DNA from: Roseiarcus sp963805295
Lineage (GTDB): Bacteria; Pseudomonadota; Alphaproteobacteria; Rhizobiales; Beijerinckiaceae
Assembly: GCA_963805295.1 (NCBI GenBank)
Contig: CAWDTW010000055.1
Span: 78,290-142,289 of the forward strand
Direction of reading: 5' to 3'
DNA: 64,000 nucleotides
Part shown: piece by piece, positions 46,501-55,104 of the stretch
How the letters are laid out: every line of letters begins with the position of its first letter
Position numbering within the stretch: position 1 is the stretch's first letter
Made by a program: the position numbers and the translations under genes
The notes under the pieces: generated by a model
The model's input: only the letters and a program-made list of their open reading frames with translations
The model's database searches: none
What the model was told of the DNA's origin: nothing

Positions 46501-48186
46501 TCAAGGACTCTGGAACGCGGCCGGCGCGAACGAATCGGCCTGCGCCATCTCCCACATCTCGCGCCAGCGTTTGTCCCGCGCCCCGGTGACGAGTTCGCCC
46601 CGCTTCAGCGACGGATAGAGTTCGGCGAAAGTCATCGTCTCGTGCGCGTTGACCCGGCGCGAGAAATGCTCGGGCCTGAACTCGTGGGGATGATCGAGGC
46701 CGGCGGCCGCGATCAGTTCCGCGAGCGCCTGCACCATCGAGGCGTGATAGTTGCGCACCCGCTCGGTCTTGTCCGCCACGACCAGCGCGCGGGCGCGCCC
46801 CGGGTCCTGCGTCGTCACCCCCGTCGGGCAGCGGTCGGTGTGGCAACTCAGCGACTGGATGCAGCCGAGCGAGAACATGAAGCCGCGCGCGGCGTTGCAC
46901 CAGTCGGCGCCGAGCGCCACGGCGCGCGCCATGTCGAAGCCGTTGACGATCTTGCCTGAGCAGCCGACGCGGATGCGATCGCGCGCATTGATCCCGACCA
47001 GGGCGTTGCGCACGAAGACGACGCCCTCGCGCATCGGCACGCCGATATGGTCGGCGAATTCGAGCGGCGCCGCGCCGGTGCCGCCCTCCATGCCGTCGAC
47101 GACGATGAAGTCGGGATAGATCCCCGTCTCGACCATCGCCTTGCAGACGCCCAGGAACTCCCAGGGATGGCCGACGCAGAGCTTGAAGCCGACCGGCTTG
47201 CCGCCCGAGAGCGCGCGCAGCTTGGCGATGAAGGCGACCATCTCCCTCGGCGTCGCAAACGCGCTGTGGCTCGCGGGCGAGATGCAGTCCTTGCCCTTTT
47301 CGACGCCGCGGATCGCCGCGATCTCCGCCGTGACCTTGGCGCCCGGCAGCACGCCGCCGTGGCCGGGCTTTGCGCCCTGGGAGAGCTTGATCTCGATCAT
47401 CTTGATCTGGTCGCTGGCGGCGGCGGCCCTGAACTTCTCCTCATCGAAACGGCCGTCGGGCGTGCGGCAGCCGAAATAGCCCGAGCCGATCTCCCAGATG
47501 ATGTCGCCGCCGCCCTCGCGATGATAGGGGCTGAAGCCGCCCTCGCCCGTGTCGTGGGCGAAGCCGCCGAGCGCCGCGCCCTTGTTGAGCGCGCGGATGG
47601 CGTTGGCGGAGAGCGCGCCGAAGCTCATGGCGGAAATGTTGAAGACCGACATCGAATAGGGCTTTGCGCAGTCGGGGCCGCCGACCGTGATGCGGAAGCC
47701 CTCCCTCGCGACCGGCTTCGGCGTGATCGAGTGTCGCAGCCATTCGTAGCCCGGCGCGTTGGTGTCGCGCAGCGTGCCGAACGGGCGCTTGTCGAGCGCC
47801 ATCTTGGCGCGCTGATAGACGATGGCGCGCTGGGTGCGCGAGAACGGCAGCCCGTCCGTCTCGCTCTCGAAGAAATACTGCCGCATCTCGGGGCGCATTT
47901 CCTCGAGGAGGAAGCGCAAATGGGCGGAGATCGGATAGTTGCGCAAGACCGCGTGCCGGGTCTGCGCGAGATCGCGGACCCCGACGAGGCTGAGGGCGCT
48001 GAAGAGAAAAGCGCCGACCCAGAAGAGCCCGTTCGCGCCCGGCGCCGCGCCGGCGGCGATGAGCGCGAGGAAGACGAGCGTCAGGAGGACCGCGAGGGTG
48101 AGGACGATGAATCTCGGCGAAAACGCCAATCTGAGCGCCTGCAAGGCGACCTCCCCGTTTCCCTTAAGCCCGACCCGACGTTGCAC
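46501..48186 (-). CDS. FMN-binding glutamate synthase-like protein
   Basis: The 561-residue protein has two N-terminal membrane helices (residues 20-65, FIVLTLAVLLTLVFLALIAA), then a glutamate-synthase central domain: FNISAMSFGALSANAIRALN, GAALGGFAHDTGEGGFSPYH, IKLSQGAKPGHGGVLPGAKV, and the FMN barrel segment DGMEGGTGAAPLEFADH. Cysteines in MFSLGCIQSLSCHTDRCPTG are the 3Fe-4S ligand pattern. It lacks the amidotransferase domain, so it is not a complete GltB. Members of this stand-alone family have no firm role. Confidence 0.88.
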   Translation of the reverse strand: MQRRVGLKGNGEVALQALRLAFSPRFIVLTLAVLLTLVFLALIAAGAAPGANGLFWVGAFLFSALSLVGVRDLAQTRHAVLRNYPISAHLRFLLEEMRPEMRQYFFESETDGLPFSRTQRAIVYQRAKMALDKRPFGTLRDTNAPGYEWLRHSITPKPVAREGFRITVGGPDCAKPYSMSVFNISAMSFGALSANAIRALNKGAALGGFAHDTGEGGFSPYHREGGGDIIWEIGSGYFGCRTPDGRFDEEKFRAAAASDQIKMIEIKLSQGAKPGHGGVLPGAKVTAEIAAIRGVEKGKDCISPASHSAFATPREMVAFIAKLRALSGGKPVGFKLCVGHPWEFLGVCKAMVETGIYPDFIVVDGMEGGTGAAPLEFADHIGVPMREGVVFVRNALVGINARDRIRVGCSGKIVNGFDMARAVALGADWCNAARGFMFSLGCIQSLSCHTDRCPTGVTTQDPGRARALVVADKTERVRNYHASMVQALAELIAAAGLDHPHEFRPEHFSRRVNAHETMTFAELYPSLKRGELVTGARDKRWREMWEMAQADSFAPAAFQSP

Positions 48187-48232
48187 GCCCCTGATGTGAC
48201 GCTGGCGTGACGGCAGGCGGCCGAAATGGCCG

Positions 48233-48619
48233 TCAGACCAATCGAATCGGTCCCGGGTATTTCGCGACGGCCGGGTCGCCCGTTACCAGGATCAGGCCTT
48301 CGATCGTCGCCTGCGCGACGAGCATGCGGTCGAACGGGTCCTTGTGGAGGGGAGGCAGGCTCATCAGCGCTGCCGCGTGGGCGCCGGTCATCGGGATTTC
48401 GATGTAGCCGTTGTCGAACAGGCTTCGGCGAAGACGTCCGGCATCGATACGAAAATCAGCGCGGCCGCGGCCCGTCTTGATCGCGATCTCCCACAGACTC
48501 ACGGCGCTGAACGCGAGGTCGCTGTCCGGACTCTCGATCAAGGTGAGGGCCGCTTGGGAGAGCCTCTCCGGCTCGGCCGCGCCCCAAAGCAAAATGTGGG
48601 TGTCGAGCAAAAGCCTCAT
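48233..48619 (-). CDS. PIN-domain toxin (VapC-like)
   Basis: The 128-residue PIN protein starts MRLLLDTHILLWGAAEPERL with the first catalytic Asp, has SAVSLWEIAIKTGRGR and KDPFDRMLVAQATIEGLILV with further acids, and ends in VTGDPAVAKYPG. PIN toxins cut RNA in a Mg-dependent manner. Its start overlaps the upstream antitoxin gene by four bases, the standard toxin-antitoxin layout. Confidence 0.9.
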   Translation of the reverse strand: MRLLLDTHILLWGAAEPERLSQAALTLIESPDSDLAFSAVSLWEIAIKTGRGRADFRIDAGRLRRSLFDNGYIEIPMTGAHAAALMSLPPLHKDPFDRMLVAQATIEGLILVTGDPAVAKYPGPIRLV

Positions 48620-48855
48620 TCATCGACGCCGAACATCTTCTCGATTTCCTCCTGGTCCATCGTGTCGAAATCGTCGGGCACGGTGAACTCGCCGGCCATG
48701 AAGCCGAGGCGCCGAGGCGCCGCCGGACCATCGATCGGCACGACCTTGACCAGCGGCTTGCCCGCCTTGGCGATGATGAACGGCTCGCCCTTCGCGGCCG
48801 CGGCGACGAGCCGCGAAAGATGGGTCTTGGCTTCGTGGATGTTGACGGTGCGCAT
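48616..48855 (-). CDS. Phd/YefM-family antitoxin
   Basis: The 79-residue product begins MRTVNIHEAKTHLSRLVAAA and has EPFIIAKAGKPLVKVVPID, the Phd/YefM DNA-binding fold, with an acidic C-terminal tail (DDFDTMDQEEIEKMFG) that binds the toxin. It probably represses its own promoter, where an inverted repeat lies 18 bases upstream. Confidence 0.9.
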   Translation of the reverse strand: MRTVNIHEAKTHLSRLVAAAAKGEPFIIAKAGKPLVKVVPIDGPAAPRRLGFMAGEFTVPDDFDTMDQEEIEKMFGVDE

Positions 48856-48872
48856 GTTTCTCTCTTGGCCTT

Positions 48873-48885
48873 AGTCTAATAGACT
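48873..48885 (-). promoter_or_regulatory. Likely operator of the Phd/PIN operon
   Basis: AGTCT-AAT-AGACT is an inverted repeat and, on the minus strand, lies within two direct copies of GACTAAG. It is AT-richer than its surroundings and 18 bases from the antitoxin start, a normal site for autorepression. Confidence 0.5.
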
Positions 48886-49024
48886 TAGTCCTACGGGCGC
48901 ATCCCGTCAAGATGTATGCGTTGAGGGGCGAATTGCGGAGCAATCTGACCGCCTACGAGGCGCCCCTCGTCGCTCGCGAGCGGCGCCTGGCCGCCGCGCC
49001 GGCCCTTTGGGCGCGCGTGGAGGT

Positions 49025-49044
49025 GGTGTGATCGGGATCACACC
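49025..49044. promoter_or_regulatory. Perfect CRP-type palindrome TGTGA-N6-TCACA
   Basis: GGTGTGATC-GG-GATCACACC is a nine-pair perfect palindrome that contains TGTGATCGGGATCACA, an exact CRP-type site. It lies after the end of the dehydrogenase gene and 170 bases upstream of the antitoxin start. No adjacent gene explains it well. Confidence 0.55.
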
Positions 49045-49094
49045 GGTGTGGCGCAGCCTCTAGGCGCCGGGAGGCGGCGCGCCGCAAACGGCAT

Positions 49095-49962
49095 TTACGC
49101 CGCCGCTTCATAAGTGAAGAACCCCCTGCCCGTCTTGCGGCCGAGATAGCCGGCGTCGCACATCTGTTTGAGGAGCGGGCTCGGGCGGTACTTCGAGTCG
49201 TCGAAGCCGTTGTAGAGCGTCTCCATGATGTCGAGCACGATGTCGAGGCCGATGAGGTCGGCGAGCGCCAGCGGCCCCATCGGATGGTTGGCGCCGAGCT
49301 TCATCATCTGGTCGACGTCCTCAGGGCTCGCGAGGCCCTCGTAGACGCAGTTGATCGCCTCGTTGATCATCGGCACGAGCACGCGGTTGACGACGAAGCC
49401 GTAGCTGTCCTTCGACACCCGCGCCTTCTTGCCGATCGCCTCGGTCAGCGCGACGATTTTCGCGGTCGTCTCGTCGGTCGTCTGCATCGCCCGGATGATC
49501 TCCACGAGCTGCATCATCGGCGCCGGATTGAAGAAATGCATGCCGATGACCCGGCCGGGAATCTTCGAGGTCGCGGCGATCCTGGTGACCGAGATGGATG
49601 ACGTGTTGGTCGCGAGAATGGCGTCGGCGCGGCAGACGCGGTCGAGGTCGGCCATCACCGCCTTCTTGATGTCGAACCGTTCGAGCACGGCCTCGACCAC
49701 CACGTCGCAGTCGGCGAGGTCGTCGATCTTCACCGTCGGCGAGATGCGGAAAAGCGCCGCGTCCTTGTCGGCGGGCGCGAGCTTGCCGCGCGCCACGAAC
49801 CGCTCGAGGCTCTTCTTGATCGTCGCCATGCCGCGGTCGAGCGCCGCCTTGCGCGATGTCCTGCAGCCTCACCGGATAGCCCGCCGCCGCGAACGCCTGC
49901 GCGATCCCCGCCCCCATCGTGCCCGCCCCGACGACGCCGATTGTCTTGACGCCCTCGACCAT
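49095..49962 (-). pseudogene. 3-hydroxybutyryl-CoA dehydrogenase, frameshifted
   Basis: The enzyme oxidises 3-hydroxyacyl-CoA with NAD(P). From ATG 49962 the NAD-binding start reads MVEGVKTIGVVGAGTMGAGI and AQAFAAAGYPVRLQDIA; one extra C near 49857 (GCG-C-AAGGCG) shifts the frame, and it continues as KAALDRGMATIKKSLERFVA, NTSSISVTRIAATSKIPGRV, IGMHFFNPAPMMQLVEII and GRKTGRGFFTYE. Reconstructed length, about 289 residues, is normal. The lesion may be a sequencing error. Confidence 0.88.
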
Positions 49963-50081
49963 CGCCTGCCTCCTCGCGCTTCGCACGCTCCCGTCCTATT
50001 CTTGGGAAAGAATGCGAACCCTGTACGACAGCGAGACGCGGAGCCGCCCTCTCAGGCCAGGCGCGGCGATCCGGCCGCGGC

Positions 50082-50528
50082 CTAAACCTCGACCAGCTCG
50101 GTATGCCCAAAGCCCTTGCGGTAATCGAGGACCGAGACGACGACGGGCTTGATCGAGAAGAGCGCGATGCTGTCCGCCTCCTCCGGCCCGAAATCCGCGC
50201 CTTGCGGGAACTTCTTCAGGATGAGGCGGCCGACCTTGGCGATCTCCGCGCGGTCGGTCATGCGCGCCGCCCGGCCGCCCATCGACAGTGCGAGAATCGC
50301 TTCCCATCGGTCGTAGGGCAGGGTCACGGTCAGCGAGACCTTGTCGCAGAGGGCGATGTTGCGCGCCTTCTGCGAGTCGGCCGCCGTGCCGAAGTAGACG
50401 GTGACGCCGTCGTTGACATAGCCCACCGTCGTCGCCTGCGGATAGCCGTCCGGGCGCACGGTGGCGATCGTCATGTCGATTGCGCCCGAAAGGATCTTGA
50501 CGATCTTCTCATGCATTGCGCTGTCCAT
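50082..50528 (-). CDS. Pyridoxamine 5-phosphate oxidase-like flavin protein
   Basis: The 148-residue split-barrel protein shows DMTIATVRPDGYPQATTVGY and VYFGTAADSQKARNIALCDK, the flavin-binding pattern of the PPOX superfamily, and KPVVVSVLDYRKGFGHTELV at the end. Members bind FMN, F420 or heme; this one is too short for a true PdxH. The ATG at 50528 is chosen because the frame starts there with MDSAMHEKI. Confidence 0.8.
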   Translation of the reverse strand: MDSAMHEKIVKILSGAIDMTIATVRPDGYPQATTVGYVNDGVTVYFGTAADSQKARNIALCDKVSLTVTLPYDRWEAILALSMGGRAARMTDRAEIAKVGRLILKKFPQGADFGPEEADSIALFSIKPVVVSVLDYRKGFGHTELVEV

Positions 50529-50923
50529 GGCTTCCTTCCCTTCGCGCGAGGCGAGATGACCACGTTTCCGTCCACCCGGCGCTGGCCGGAGTCAATCCCG
50601 CGCGCCCGAATGTTCGCGCATGAGCGCGAGGCGCCGCCGCACCGGCCGCCTTATCCGACGAGTGCCGCCGCTGATCCTCAGCGACGAAAAAGGGACTGTG
50701 GAAGCTGTCGCCGCAACCCCGGTTTGCAAAAGACGACGTTCAAGAGATCCACGGCGAGGTCCGTTCCGCTCCAACCGGGCCATTTCGACGCCAATGGCGC
50801 GCGAGCCGCCCCATATCCTCGTCAAATCCGGCTTGATTGGCGGAGCTTGAATGTCAACGCGCAGGGGTGTCTGAATGGCCATCCGGAATCTCGGCTCTGA
50901 CGTCCACCCTGGAGAGGATCATC
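50529..50923. other. Intergenic region with repeat fragments
   Basis: No gene is visible. Around 50735-50770 there is a copy of the TTCAAGAG...GGCGAGGTCCGTTCC segment that also occurs in the inverted repeat at 52686-52893. Confidence 0.45.
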
Positions 50924-51562
50924 ATGAACATCGGCGTTATCGGCGCGGGCATGATCGGGGGCACGGTCGGCGTGCTCTGGGCAAAGGCCGGCCATCTGGT
51001 CCGGTTCGGGACGCGCCATCCGGAATCCTTAGGACCGCTGCTCGCCGAGGCGGGGCCCAATGCGTCGGCGGGCTCGCCGGAGGAGGCCGCGCGTTTCGGC
51101 GGGATCGTCTTCTGTTCGGTCCCCTACGGCGCCTGGCCGTCGCTGGCGCCGGCGCTTGCGCCGCTCGTCTCGGGCAAGGCGTGCTGGATTCCGCCAATCC
51201 CTATCCCGGGCGCGACGGCGATTTCGCGAGGGCCGCGATCGCCGCCGGCGAAGGCGCCGGCGTCCCCGTCGCACGGCTCTTGCCCGGTACGAGGTTGGTG
51301 CGAGCCTTCAACTCGGTCTACTTCAAAACCTTGCAGACGGAGGCGCATCGCGCCGGAGACCGCGTCGGGATCCCGCTCGCGAGCGACGACGCCGCGGCGC
51401 TCGACGCAGCCGCGCGGTCTGGTCCGGGACGCGGGGTTCGAGCCGGTCGTCGTTGGACCGCTCGTAAGCGCGCGCTCCTTCGATCCGGGGACCCCGGTCT
51501 ACAACACCGGCATGAGCGGCGCGGACCTCGCCCGCGCGCTCGGCGTCGCCCGGACGCCGTGA
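50924..51562 (+). pseudogene. NADPH-dependent F420 reductase-like protein, two frameshifts
   Basis: The NADP-binding start is MNIGVIGAGMIGGTVGVLWA and HLVRFGTRHPESLGPL. Near 51180 one base is missing and the frame changes to VLDSANPYPGRDGDFARAA and TRLVRAFNSVYFKTLQ; near 51410 one extra base brings it back to LVRDAGFEPVVVGPLVSARS and FDPGTPVYNTGMSG. The two opposite indels compensate, so only the middle third would be misread. The family includes F420:NADP reductases and related dinucleotide-binding reductases; the true substrate is unknown. Confidence 0.75.
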
Positions 51563-51631
51563 CGCGGCTGGACGCAGGCGCGCCCCGCTCCCGCCTGCTC
51601 TCCCGTCGCTTTGCCTCGAGTCACGCGCGGT

Positions 51632-51850
51632 CGCGCGCCCCTTCTCCGCGGAGCGGAGGAGTGTGGCCTGAAGGGCCGGATGGGGTGTGGAAAGCAGGGA
51701 TGCTCGATGAAGGCTCGCGTCGACGGTCGTGCAATCCGACTCGGGGTCGGGCAGCGGGCCATACCTCATCCGGCGCCTTCGGCGCCACCTTCCCCGCAGA
51801 GCTGGGGAAGGGTAGCGCCAGGCACTTGAGATGTTTGAATGCCCGTAGCG
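51632..51850 (+). repeat. Dispersed palindromic repeat, fourth copy
   Basis: It has the same order of blocks as the cluster at 31.4-31.9 kb: CCCCTTCTCCGCGGAGCGGA, GGATGGGGTGTGGAAAGCAG, GTCGTGCAATCCGACTC, then CTCATCCGGCGCC and CCACCTTCCCC with AGCTGGGGAAGGG. Confidence 0.75.
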
Positions 51851-51945
51851 CCCGCAGAGAGGGTCGGGATGGGGCAAGTCTCACGATCGCGGAACGGCTC
51901 GCAAAGCTCATCGGCGCGCCCCGAGCGAACGAGGTCGACGGAGCC

Positions 51946-51974
51946 TTGACATGCGCTGAGCATGCGCTCATCTT
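51946..51974 (+). promoter_or_regulatory. Promoter/operator of the FitAB-like operon
   Basis: TTGACA (51946-51951) and CATCTT (51969-51974) are spaced by 17 bases just before the antitoxin start. Two direct copies of CATGCGCT overlap the spacer and may be the antitoxin binding site. Confidence 0.45.
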
Positions 51975-51980
51975 TTTCGC

Positions 51981-52211
51981 ATGTCGACCATGATCCAGAT
52001 CCGCAATGTCCCCGAAGCGCTTCACCGTCGCCTGAAGGCGCGCGCCGCGCTCGCGGGCAAGTCGCTGTCCGACTATCTGCTCGAAGAGATCGCCGAGGCG
52101 GCCGAACGCCCGACGATCGAGGAATTGCGCGCCCGCCTCGCCGACCGGACGCCGGTCTCTCCCTCGCCGGAGCCCGCCCTCGCCGTGCGCGAGGAACGCG
52201 AGGCCCGGTGA
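51981..52211 (+). CDS. FitA-like ribbon-helix-helix antitoxin
   Basis: The 76-residue protein starts MSTMIQIRNVPEALHRRLKA and RAALAGKSLSDYLLEEIAEA, a classic ribbon-helix-helix DNA-binding domain of FitA/VapB antitoxins, followed by an acidic, Pro-rich tail that would wrap the toxin. Its stop overlaps the GTG start of the PIN toxin. Confidence 0.9.
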   Translation: MSTMIQIRNVPEALHRRLKARAALAGKSLSDYLLEEIAEAAERPTIEELRARLADRTPVSPSPEPALAVREEREAR

Positions 52212-52600
52212 TCGTCGTCGACGCTTCGGCCCTTCTCGAAGTTTTGCTGCGCACGCCGGCCGCGCCGAGTGTCGAGCGGCGGCTGTTCGAGCCTCGCGAG
52301 ACGCTGCACGCCCCGCATCTCGTCGACCTCGAGATCGCGCAGGCGCTCCGCCGCTATGTGGCCTCGGGCCAGATCTCCGCCGAGCGCGGCCGCCAGGCGC
52401 TGGACGACCTTGCGGCTTTTCGCCTGCGTCGCTGGCCGCATGAGCCGCTCATGCCTCGCGTCTGGAGCCTGCGCGACAACCTGACGGCCTACGACGCCGC
52501 CTATGTCGCGCTCGCCGAGGCCCTCGACGCGCCCCTCCTCACCCGCGACCGCCGCCTCGCTTCGGCGCCGGGGATTCGGGCAAGAGTGGAAATCGTCTGA
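52208..52600 (+). CDS. FitB-like PIN-domain toxin
   Basis: The 130-residue product starts at GTG 52208 (VIVVDASALLEVLLRTPAAP) in a four-base overlap with the antitoxin. PIN acids are visible in VDAS, LVDLEIAQALRRYVASGQI, NLTAYDAAYVALAEALDAPL and LLTRDRRLASAPGI. It is an RNase toxin held inactive by the FitA-like protein. Confidence 0.9.
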   Translation: MIVVDASALLEVLLRTPAAPSVERRLFEPRETLHAPHLVDLEIAQALRRYVASGQISAERGRQALDDLAAFRLRRWPHEPLMPRVWSLRDNLTAYDAAYVALAEALDAPLLTRDRRLASAPGIRARVEIV

Positions 52601-52617
52601 AGCGTCATCGCGAGGAG

Positions 52618-52660
52618 CCCCGTAGGGCGTCGAAAGACGCCCGTTTTTCGACGAGCGGCC
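52618..52660 (+). repeat. Palindromic intergenic repeat (copy 2)
   Basis: CCCCGTAGGGCGTC-GAAA-GACGCCCG followed by TTTTTCGACGAG. The hairpin and flanking ACGA match copy 1 after minE and copy 3 at 52776-52828. Confidence 0.6.
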
Positions 52661-52685
52661 GCGACACGGCGCCTGCGGCGGAGGC

Positions 52686-52893
52686 GGAACGGACCTCGCC
52701 GTCGAGCTCTTGCCGAGAAACCCTTCCAAACCGGAGAGCCTGTCAATGAAGGCCTTCGGCCCCCGCCTGCGGCGGCGCGCCCCAATGGGCGTCTTTAGAC
52801 GCCCATCTCACGACGGGCTATGGGGCGCGTCATTGACAGACTCTCCGGATTGGAAAAGCGGGCATTCAAGAGCTCGACGGCGAGGTCCGTTCC
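52686..52893 (+). repeat. 208-bp imperfect inverted repeat (MITE-like), enclosing repeat copy 3
   Basis: The left end GGAACGGACCTCGCCGTCGA and GCTCTTG pair with the right end CAAGAGC and TCGACGGCGAGGTCCGTTCC. Inner arms CCGGAGAGCCTGTCAATGA (52731) and TCATTGACAGACTCTCCGG (52848) also pair. At the centre, 52776-52828, is copy 3 of the hairpin repeat (GGGCGTCTTTAGACGCCC inside GCCCCA/TGGGGC). It has no coding capacity and looks like a small non-autonomous element or a large foldback. Confidence 0.7.
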
Positions 52894-53779
52894 GTCCCCT
52901 GGCCACTTGGTTGCCGTTAATACCTCCGCGATGACCGTCCCCGCGCTTGAGCTGACGACGGCGATGAAGGCGCGACAGCCCGACGTCGCCTTTCGGCGCC
53001 CTTGGAGGCGCCGCGCACCGACTGCATAGCGACAGAAAAGGACGCAACTTCCGTCGCCTATTGCGAACGGGTTGTGGCCTTCGCATTGGCGCTTGAGCTC
53101 TCGCCCGCAGGATACGGCGCGAGGCGGTGGGGTGTTGCATACATGCCACCGCATGTGATTTCATGGAGCGAGCCGCGCCAGAGAGGCTTGCGCCCAAGCG
53201 TTGCCCTGGTCGGCGGCTAGCCTATAGAGGCGCGCCGCCTCTTGGTCGTTCTTCGGCAGGCCGCCACGGCCGTTCTCATAGAAGAATCCGAGATTGGCTC
53301 GTCCGCCCGCGTTACCCTGCTCGGCGGCGAGCTTAAAGAGGCGCGCCGCCTCGCCGTCGTCCTTCGGAAGGCCGCCGCGGCCGTCTCGATAGAAGACCCC
53401 GAGATTGGCTCGCCCGCCCGCGTCGCCCTGGTCGGCGGCGAGCTTGAAGAGGCGCGCAGCCTCGCGCTCATCCTTCGGCAGGCCGCCGCGGCCATTCTCG
53501 TAGAAGACCCCGAGATTGGCCCGCCCGCCCGCGTCGCCCTGGTCGGCGGCGAGCTTATAGAGGCGCGCCGCCTCTTGGTCGTCCTTCGGCAAGCCGCCAC
53601 GGCCGTTCTCATAGAAGAATCCGAGATTGTTCTGCGCGCCCGCGTCACCCAGGTCGGCGGCGAGCTTAAAGAGACGCGCCGCCTCGCCGTCGTCCTTCGG
53701 AAGGCCGCCGCGGCCGTCTCGATAGAAGACCCCGAGATTAGCGCGCCCGCCCGCGTTGCCCTGATCGGCGGCGAGCTTA

Positions 53780-55104
53780 GGCGATGCCCAAAAACTATTG
53801 CTTCATTTCGTGAAACCTCGGCGAGATGCTGTAGTTCCATTCTGGATGGAATGAGTATCGGGTCATGTTGAGGGTCGCCATTTCCGCGTCCGAGACCTTG
53901 ATGCCCTTTGGATAGGTGTTGCTATCGAGTTCGCAGCGGATTTTGAGACCGGTTTTCGTCGTGGTGTTGGCGATCAGTTCGATGACGATGAGGAGGCTGA
54001 GGAGTGGCGTCGCGCGCCAGTTCTGCGTGATGTGGCAGAACATGCGATGCTCGATCTTGTTCCACTTCGAAGTCCCTGGCGGATAGTGGCAAACCTGAAT
54101 GATCAGACCGGTTTCGTCCGCGAGTTGTTGGAGGGCCAACTTCCAGAGCCGCAGCCGTGAACCATTGGAGCCGCCGCCGTCGGCCGTGATCATCAGGCGC
54201 CTCATCCCGGGATAGAGCTTCCAACCCATCTGATCGAGCCAGCATCGGACGGCGTTGACGGCGAACTCCCCGGTGTCGTGGTCGATTCGAGGCTGACATA
54301 GCCGAGGTTGGCGCCGATGTCGTAGACCCCGTAAGGGACGACCTTGCCCAACTCCTTGTCCTCGAAATCGTGAGCGTTGACCTCGATCGGTTCGCCCTGC
54401 GGCCCATAGTCGCTACCGCCGTTCTTGAATTCGCCCAGCAATTCCTTCTTCTTCGCGTCGATCGATATCACGGGTTCGCCGGCCGCCTGAAACGCCTCGA
54501 CCTTCGCGTTGATATATTCGAACTGGGCGTCGCGATCAGGATGTTTGCCGGCTTCCTTGGTCTTGCGGTTGGAATGGCGACAATATTTCAGTTCCTCCAG
54601 CAGCTTGGGAATGGTCGAGGAACTCACTTTGTGACCCATGGCGCGAAGCGCCGTCGCCAGCTTGTCGTGGCTCTTGGAGACCCATCGCAACGGCCGCATC
54701 GGGTCGCCCATCGTCGCCGGCTCGAGCAATCGTTGCAAGTCCTCCAACAGCGTCGGGTCCTTGACCGTCAACCGAGGAGTGCCCCGCCCTTGCGCCGCAC
54801 CTCTCCCGTCAAGGAGCCGGGGTTCCGCAAGTCCTTCAGACCGCGCCCAATCGTGCTCCGGGCGACCTTCGTCGCGCGCGCGACCGCCGCAATCCCGCCG
54901 TAGCCCGCCGCCTTCGCCCCGCCGCCGCGCTCAACCGCCGGCGTCGCTCGTCCAGCGAAGGCCGAAGCGCGTCAAACCGGACGCGCAGGGATGATTCGTC
55001 ATCATCATCACGATATAGACGCTCGCCTCGCACTCGGGAATCCGCTAAACAGCCGATGCCAGTAAAATCGCAAATTCCGAATTCGGCTATTTTTGGGCGT
55101 CGCC
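53780..55104 (-). mobile_element. ISAzo13-family insertion sequence, 1,325 bp
   Basis: The ends are imperfect inverted repeats: GGCGATGCCCAAAAACTA at the left and, read inward from the right, GGCGACGCCCAAAAATAG. The flanks carry a direct TTA duplication (53777-53779 and 55105-55107). One transposase gene fills the element. It lies inside the Sel1 repeat array of the caspase-like gene and is the cause of its disruption. Confidence 0.88.
53795..55033 (-). pseudogene. ISAzo13-family transposase, three frameshifts
   Basis: The pieces in order are RFDALRPSLDERRRRLSAAA, then AKAAGYGGIAAVARATKVAR with STIGRGLKDLRN, then LTVKDPTLLEDLQRLLEPAT with HPDRDAQFEYINAKVEAFQA and GEPVISIDAKKKELLGEFKN, and finally MGWKLYPGMRRLMITADGGG with HYPPGTSKWNKIEHRMFCHI. 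This is the full DDE transposase of the ISAzo13 family. One-base indels near 54925, 54785 and 54262, two of them beside GGGG runs, split it. It was either inactivated recently or misread. The start codon is uncertain (GTG 55033 is one option). Confidence 0.82.

Larger units (their letters stand above)
52601..53160. other. Repeat-rich stretch between toxin gene and caspase locus
   Basis: No gene is visible. It is dominated by the palindromic elements at 52618-52660 and 52686-52893. The remainder to 53160 resembles a segment near 57660-57750 (GTCCCCGC...GAGC...GACGGCGA) and is otherwise unassigned. Confidence 0.5.

Noticed and set aside
53242..53871. Plus-strand repetitive frame opposite the Sel1 array
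   Set aside because: It is a mirror of the repeats (VALVGGELxEARRL units) and lacks stops only because of codon composition.
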